Assembly (NCBI GenBank): GCA_002474325.1
Contig: DKNL01000135.1
Coordinates: forward strand, 1 to 11,494
Source of the DNA: Opitutales bacterium UBA7389
GTDB lineage: Bacteria; Verrucomicrobiota; Verrucomicrobiia; Opitutales; Opitutaceae
DNA: 11,494 nt
Reading direction: 5' to 3'
Position 1 is the stretch's first letter, and each line of letters opens with the position of its first letter. Position numbers and translations under genes: made by a program. Below are positions 7,203 to 11,494 of the stretch, one piece after another. The notes under the pieces were generated by a model. That model worked only from the letters and a program-made list of their open reading frames with translations, searched no databases and was not told the origin of the DNA.

Positions 7203-7620
7203 ATGAAGAAGACAAGACGCGCCGCCGAGCAGACAATCCGCATCCTCGGCGAGGCCGACACGGGCATTCGGGTGGAGGGCAAACGCTAGAAAGGCAAAAT
7301 TAGCTCCCATGGCTTCTGCCGCTGGAGAAGCAAGTGCGGCGGCATGGGCATCAAGGAGGTGCAGAGGAAGCGCGAGCCCTAGAGGGAGAATACGGAGCTG
7401 AAGAAGCTCCTGGTCAAAGCCCATCGCTAGCAGTAAGCGCCTGATGGAGGCGGAGATTGTCCGCGTCTCGCGGGAGCATCCGACGCTTGGATACATGAAG
7501 GTTACCGCGAAACTGAGGTCCCTGGGGTACCGGGCCAACAAGAAGATGATCCAGCGCGGACGCGGAGCGGTACGCATTCCTCTGTGTCAGCCATGCAGAG
7601 GTCTCCGACTTCTCGAAGGC
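7203..7620 (+). pseudogene. Decayed IS3-family transposase (orfA and part of orfB)
   Basis: From ATG 7203 the frame reads 'MKKTRRAAEQTIRILGEAD', the typical start of an IS3-family orfA, then 'ISSHGFCRWRSKCGGMG' (the helix-turn-helix 'FYRWRSKYGGM' motif) and 'RENTELKKLLVKAH' (the coiled-coil end). This frame is interrupted by in-frame stops at 7287, 7380, 7428 and 7434, so it is dead. From about 7444, in another frame, 'EIVRVSREHPTLGYMKVTAK' and 'LRSLGYRANKKMIQR' match the N-terminal HTH_21-type part of orfB. The start of orfB and the whole DDE catalytic domain are missing, so the element has an internal deletion and a 3' truncation. The motifs suggest the IS407/IS51-like side of IS3. The stretch looks clearly richer in G+C than the genes on either side. 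It ends just beyond the stop codon of the minus-strand multidomain gene, with no damage to it. Terminal inverted repeats and target duplication were not identified. Confidence 0.82.
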
Positions 7621-7624
7621 CTAG

Positions 7625-10600
7625 CTAATTGACGATCATCACGCCACGCATGATCACCCAGTGCCCCGGAAATGTACATACATAGGGGTATTCGCCGGGC
7701 TCTTTCGGAGCGATAAAACGAAGAGTTTCGCTCGTATCGGGCTGCAAAAGCTCCGTAGCAAAAAGTACTTTATCCGAATCGGGAACGAAGTGTTTGGATG
7801 CTCCTTGAGGGTCGGCAGCCATGGCATTTCCCGCCATACCAATTTCCTCAGCCGCACCAGGCTTCACGATGACCAGATTGTGCGGCATCGCAGTTGGGTT
7901 TTCTAAAGTCAGCCGAACGGGGGCCCCAACCTTCACTTTGAATTCCGTCACCGTATACATCATACGTTCGGGCACACAGGAAATATCGACCTTGACGAGC
8001 CCCTTTTGCGAATCGAAAGAAGCTTCCGAAGCCCCTCTCTTGGACTTTCCATCGTTCCGCTTGGATTTCAGTTCGAATTCATTGAGGAAAGTTTCAATAT
8101 CTGGATAGCGACCCGCCTTCCCTTTCCAAAGTCGAGACAAGTTTTCCGATCCTAGCGAAGTAGCGATTGCGTAGTCCAAATGAGTGCCGGAGGGCCTTTC
8201 GACAACTTTTCGGGCCGCTTCCAAAGCGTCGGCTGTGCCCACATAACTCGCTGCGATCACCGCCTCCATCCGAACCAGGGCACTATGGTCCGAAGCGCTC
8301 GTTTTGAGAGCATTCTCGCTATTGGGCAGTTCCTCTGACCAATACCTTAGCTGACGAGTAGCTGCTGCTCGAGCCAAGTGATTGTCGCAAGAAAGCAACT
8401 CCGCTAGCAAATCCGTATTCACAGCATCGATTCCTCGATACAGCCACAAAGCTTCTATTTGCTGGTGCCGAAACCTATCATTATATCGATCTATCCGTTC
8501 TACCCAATTGTCTAGCGCTCGTTTAACTTGCGTCCGATCGCGATCTCTCAATTCCCGTTTGGCCCAATAACGATAACGGTATTCGGGTCGCTTCAGTAGA
8601 TCCAGTAGCTCGGCAATCGAAGCTCCGTGAATTTTCGGAGGATCTTGAAGCGTCGCCCCTTTGGGAACGATCCGCCAGATACGACCCGACTTGCGATCCC
8701 GGCGTTCATCGCGCAGCGAATATTGAGCGTGACCCTTGATTGGGTTATACCAATCGCAAACATACAACGCTCCTCTTGGACCAAATCGAATATCGACAGG
8801 TATGAAACTCAGGTTTCGGGAGAAAATGAGATCGCTCTGATACTCCTCCACAAAGCTGTCCTCCTTCTCGATCCATTTATGGATCTCCACTCGATTGTTC
8901 GGCTTGTAGCGCACTTTGATGAAGCCTCCCTTGAGTTCCTCAGGCCAAAATTCGAAGTCGACGAATTCGTGCCCGCAAGTCCCTGAATAAGCGGGTATTC
9001 CCGACGCTTTCGGGTGTTGCTCTGGATAGGGGGGATTAGTCGCTTGAAACGCAGTCGCGAATATGGGGTGGCTAGCCACATGGTTGCCCCAATCGTCGAA
9101 AGTCACACCCCATGGATTCGTGTTTGGATACGCTCCAAATGCCGTTAGTCGATGTGTGGACGGCCGATAGCTAAACCAAGAACTATTCTTAGCCCGAATC
9201 GGTCCATAGACGGTCTCTACCTGGGAGTTGTGGAAAATCGATTCCCGGAAAAGCAGATCTCCATCCGGCGTCCAAACGAAATCGTGTAAGGCATGATGGG
9301 AATCCTCCGTCCCAAAGCCTGTAAAAACACGACGACGAAAGTCCGCTTTCCCATCTCCATCGGTATCTTTGAGAAAGGTCAGATCAGGTTCTTCCGAAAC
9401 GTATACGCCCCCGTTGCCAAGAACAAAGCTCAAAGGAATATGCAGATCATCAGCGAAAACCGTGCTTTCGTCGGCTTTACCGTCCCCATCCGTATCTTCG
9501 AGAATCACCAGCTTATCGGCCGGCGCCTGTCCTGGATACACATGCGGATAGGTCGTCGAGCAACTCACCCACAAGCGCCCCCTGGAATCCCAACGCATCT
9601 GAATCGGACAAGCGATATGAGGAAACTCCTCTTCCGAAGCGAACAGGTTGACTTCGAATCTCGGATCCACATCGAAGGCAGCCAACTCGTCTTTCGGGCT
9701 CAAAAATTCGTTGGCACCGCGCGACTGATGGGTGACCGGCATCTCAGGAACGTTTGAGTCATCGATTTCCTCCGAGACGTGCTTGCCTTGAGCTAGACCC
9801 CAGATACGGCGGTCTCGATTGGAAACCATAATTTCGAAATTGCGCATGGCTGGCAGGAAATCGAGATAGCCATAAGACTTGTTCCGTCCACCGGTATAGT
9901 AGAAGGTGTTCAGAGGCCGGTAGCGATAGAAGAAATGCTCATTCTTATCTATAACTACTTCTCGTATCCGCTCGTTCACTTCCGGCGCCAATTCTTCTCC
10001 AAAAGTCTTTTCGTAGGCTGCTTTGGCAAAAACGCGATAACCTTCCTCTAGCATGTGAGCGCCGTTGAATGTCAGATCCGTGGATCGATCATCCATAGCA
10101 TAGCGAGTCGCGGAAAAGACGTCGATAAACCCTACTTCTTCCTTGCGGGCTATTTCCTCTATCGCCCGCGTGTAAGCAGCCAAACGCCCGTTATTGAGAT
10201 CTGCGGCTGCGACACCCTCCACGTTTTCGTTGGCTACGGGAGAAACCAGAATCAATTGAGGCCCAGTCGAGCCATTGTAGGCCCGAGACACGGTGTGCTT
10301 GATAAAGCCACGTAGTCGTTCCTTGAATTCAGGTATCGCCTCAATCCCCGCGAAGGACTCGTTGAATCCGAACGCGGCGAAAATGACGTCCGCTTCCACG
10401 GCCGCAAGATGCTGATCGAGATCTCCGAAATTGTCCGGCCTAGGTTGCAAGTCCACTTCATCTGCCGACCAAGCCAAATTGCGCACGGTCAATTCCAAGT
10501 GTGCGTGATTCTGATGGATCAGCGTTTCAAAGTGCCCAAAGAGCCGATCGCGATCAAAGAGCGTATTTCCCACGAAGGCGATCCGATCACCGCGGCTGAG

Positions 10601-10891
10601 TTTCAGCGGCATCGAAGTCGCTCGTGGCGTAGTCAACTCGGCTCGAGAAGACGCATCTTCGAATATAGCATATTCAGCGAATGAAGGATCCTTCTCGGGC
10701 TCTTTCTTTCCCGTGGAAACATGTTTGGCATCCTCTACCTTGCGGGTCTTGTCACTCGAGGAGGCTTGAGCAACGATGGCCCCTTTTAATCCAGCAATCG
10801 GAACTTTGCGAGCATCGATCAAATCTATTCCCAAACAGACGATAATTGTGCCTAACCCAATTCTCCAACCGTAGTTTAATTTTTGTGACAT
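7625..10891 (-). CDS. Exported SGNH-like / PVC propeller / HEAT / cupredoxin fusion protein
   Basis: This 1088-residue protein starts with a signal-like segment ('IGLGTIIVCLGI', 11-22) and a charged linker to about 95. Residues about 97-300 resemble SGNH/GDSL hydrolases: 'LSRGDRIAFVGNTL', 'NLAWSADEV', 'FGFNES' and 'FNGAHMLEEGY'. The GDS serine is replaced (Gly-Asn-Thr, 108-110), so esterase activity is doubtful. Residues about 400-745 form a PVC-type membrane-bound dehydrogenase-like beta-propeller (NHL/GDH-like), with two 'DTDGDGKAD' loops at 466-474 and 509-517 that look like calcium sites. Residues about 757-940 are helical and HEAT-like. Residues about 966-1088 are a blue-copper domain with a full type 1 site: His1004 ('MPHN'), Cys1072 and His1077 ('YVCTFPGHW') and Met1081. 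There is no CxxCH haem motif anywhere. Likely a periplasmic or surface oxidoreductase passing electrons to copper; the substrate, perhaps a sugar, is inferred. It lies 11 bases after a Gfo/Idh remnant, probably in one transcript. Confidence 0.9.
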   Translation of the reverse strand: MSQKLNYGWRIGLGTIIVCLGIDLIDARKVPIAGLKGAIVAQASSSDKTRKVEDAKHVSTGKKEPEKDPSFAEYAIFEDASSRAELTTPRATSMPLKLSRGDRIAFVGNTLFDRDRLFGHFETLIHQNHAHLELTVRNLAWSADEVDLQPRPDNFGDLDQHLAAVEADVIFAAFGFNESFAGIEAIPEFKERLRGFIKHTVSRAYNGSTGPQLILVSPVANENVEGVAAADLNNGRLAAYTRAIEEIARKEEVGFIDVFSATRYAMDDRSTDLTFNGAHMLEEGYRVFAKAAYEKTFGEELAPEVNERIREVVIDKNEHFFYRYRPLNTFYYTGGRNKSYGYLDFLPAMRNFEIMVSNRDRRIWGLAQGKHVSEEIDDSNVPEMPVTHQSRGANEFLSPKDELAAFDVDPRFEVNLFASEEEFPHIACPIQMRWDSRGRLWVSCSTTYPHVYPGQAPADKLVILEDTDGDGKADESTVFADDLHIPLSFVLGNGGVYVSEEPDLTFLKDTDGDGKADFRRRVFTGFGTEDSHHALHDFVWTPDGDLLFRESIFHNSQVETVYGPIRAKNSSWFSYRPSTHRLTAFGAYPNTNPWGVTFDDWGNHVASHPIFATAFQATNPPYPEQHPKASGIPAYSGTCGHEFVDFEFWPEELKGGFIKVRYKPNNRVEIHKWIEKEDSFVEEYQSDLIFSRNLSFIPVDIRFGPRGALYVCDWYNPIKGHAQYSLRDERRDRKSGRIWRIVPKGATLQDPPKIHGASIAELLDLLKRPEYRYRYWAKRELRDRDRTQVKRALDNWVERIDRYNDRFRHQQIEALWLYRGIDAVNTDLLAELLSCDNHLARAAATRQLRYWSEELPNSENALKTSASDHSALVRMEAVIAASYVGTADALEAARKVVERPSGTHLDYAIATSLGSENLSRLWKGKAGRYPDIETFLNEFELKSKRNDGKSKRGASEASFDSQKGLVKVDISCVPERMMYTVTEFKVKVGAPVRLTLENPTAMPHNLVIVKPGAAEEIGMAGNAMAADPQGASKHFVPDSDKVLFATELLQPDTSETLRFIAPKEPGEYPYVCTFPGHWVIMRGVMIVN

Positions 10892-10902
10892 GTATAAATT
10901 GT

Positions 10903-11229
10903 TTAGACGTAAGTGAGTTCGGGCAACTGGTATCTCTTTCGATTCTCTTCTTTCATTAATAAATTCGCTTTGCTGGCTGAATTCCCGAAGTGTGCTTCCT
11001 TCTCAGCATCGAATCGCAGCCAGGCGTCCAAGATGTAATTCTCGACATTTGGCTCCTCTAGCCAGCCACTAATGTGACTATTGCCTCGTCCATTCAAACC
11101 GATCACCACGATTCTCATACGGTCGTTAGCCACCATAGCTTTTCCGGAGGCTTGAGTGTCAGCTAGGATCATGGATTGGCTGGCCAAGGTTGCGTTTTGT
11201 ACAAATCGTCGACGGGATAGTTGGGTCAT
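10903..11229 (-). pseudogene. Gfo/Idh/MocA oxidoreductase remnant, internally deleted
   Basis: A 108-codon open frame joins both ends of a protein normally above 400 residues. The start at 11229 gives a twin-arginine signal ('QLSRRRFVQNATLASQS', residues 3-19), then the first Rossmann strand and dinucleotide loop 'RMRIVVIGLNGRGNSH'. After 'EEPNVE' (about base 11040) the text jumps to 'FDAEKEAHFGNSASKANLLM' and 'YQLPELTYV', which looks like the C-terminal end of the same family. The rest of the NAD domain and the whole substrate domain, roughly 300 residues, are missing with the frame kept, so the product should be inactive. A GTG at 11265 would lengthen the N-terminus but would bury the Tat signal. 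A GAGGAG lies 16 bases before the ATG. The intact ancestor was probably translated with the multidomain gene 11 bases downstream. A small, genuinely functional protein is the less likely reading. Confidence 0.72.
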
Positions 11230-11361
11230 AATGATTATGGGCTTGCTCCTCGGTGGTCCAATCACGACATTAGTCTCGTTTCAATCTCGGTCAATCATTC
11301 GACATGGCAGTTAAGTGAAAAGAGTACTCGTATCGCCGCTTCTAAGAGCCCATTTAAATCC
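11230..11361. promoter_or_regulatory. Divergent intergenic region, likely holding two promoters
   Basis: The 132 bases separate the minus-strand Gfo/Idh remnant from a plus-strand secreted-protein gene, so promoters for both directions should lie here. I see CTCCTC at 11246-11251 (GAGGAG on the minus strand), a candidate ribosome site for the remnant. I could not pick convincing -35/-10 pairs or an operator. Confidence 0.35.
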
Positions 11362-11494
11362 ATGGCTTCTCAAACGTTAGCACCTTCTCGAATTTTTATT
11401 CTGCTGATCACGCTGATTACCTCAACGCTGCCGACTTGGGAAATACTAGCGGGCCCTTCGCTATCCGTTAAAGAAACAGAAGACGCGCTCACTA
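11362..11494 (+). CDS. Secreted protein, 3' end beyond the window
   Basis: An open frame starts at ATG 11362 and runs off the right edge after 44 codons. It begins with a typical signal peptide: 'SRIFILLITLITSTLP' is hydrophobic after an Arg, followed by 'WEILAG' near the probable cleavage site. The mature start 'PSLSVKETEDALT' resembles the first beta-strands of secreted beta-sandwich proteins of PVC bacteria such as the DUF6807 (PmoA-like) family, but 13 residues cannot settle it. No Shine-Dalgarno sequence is visible before the ATG. The frame is also open upstream, but no better start is seen. It is divergent from the Gfo/Idh remnant and may belong to the same carbohydrate locus. Confidence 0.65.
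   Translation, partial: MASQTLAPSRIFILLITLITSTLPTWEILAGPSLSVKETEDALT

Noticed and set aside
7197..7577. 126-residue minus-strand open frame over the IS remnant
   Set aside because: It is the antisense of recognisable orfA/orfB transposase sequence; high G+C makes long chance frames likely.
7600..7660. Truncation of the copper protein's C-terminus by the IS element
   Set aside because: The cupredoxin ends naturally with 'MRGVMIVN' a few residues after the Met ligand, so the gene appears complete.
9293..9757. 154-residue plus-strand open frame inside the copper protein gene
   Set aside because: It is a shadow of a gene with clear domains on the other strand.
7625..10891. Haem-binding domain expected in PVC-type dehydrogenases
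   Set aside because: None of the cysteines in the protein forms CxxCH; the C-terminus is a copper domain.
1..11494. CRISPR array, tRNA, rRNA, toxin-antitoxin, restriction or phage defence genes
   Set aside because: No regularly spaced repeats, no cloverleaf-like tRNA ends, and no such protein motifs were seen on either strand.

Overview
The window is about 11.5 kb of moderate-GC bacterial chromosome. Two arylsulfatases, a ThuA-like protein, Gfo/Idh and aldo/keto oxidoreductases and a PVC-type dehydrogenase-like beta-propeller point to the Planctomycetes-Verrucomicrobia-Chlamydiae group. A marine, polysaccharide-degrading Verrucomicrobium of the Opitutae/Puniceicoccales type is my best guess. 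That is inference from gene content; no phylogenetic marker is present. Ribosome binding sites are weak or absent before most starts, so starts were chosen mainly from signal peptides and domain boundaries.

Layout, left to right: an aldo/keto reductase cut by the left edge (+); a secreted protein of unknown function (+); an exported sulfatase (-); a frameshifted DUF4956-type membrane protein gene (+) overlapping the region just before a secreted ThuA-like protein (+); a second sulfatase without a signal peptide (-); a decayed IS3-family element (+); a 1088-residue exported multidomain protein (-) made of a degenerate SGNH/GDSL domain, a PVC-type beta-propeller, an alpha-helical HEAT-like region and a C-terminal blue-copper (cupredoxin) domain; a Tat-signal Gfo/Idh/MocA gene reduced to its two ends by internal deletion (-), 11 bases upstream of the multidomain gene; and the start of a further secreted protein (+) cut by the right edge.

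The intact genes fit the removal of sulfate from, and oxidation of, carbohydrate: one sulfatase outside the cytoplasm, one probably inside, ThuA and Gfo/Idh proteins of the kinds linked to 3-keto-sugar metabolism, and an exported propeller protein whose copper domain could carry electrons. The substrate cannot be read from the sequence. The most notable item is the multidomain copper protein, where a type 1 copper site occupies the C-terminal place that a CxxCH cytochrome often holds in PVC-type dehydrogenases. The other strong theme is decay: three separate loci (DUF4956, IS3, Gfo/Idh) are broken in different ways within 8 kb. I found no CRISPR array, tRNA, rRNA, defence system or phage genes.
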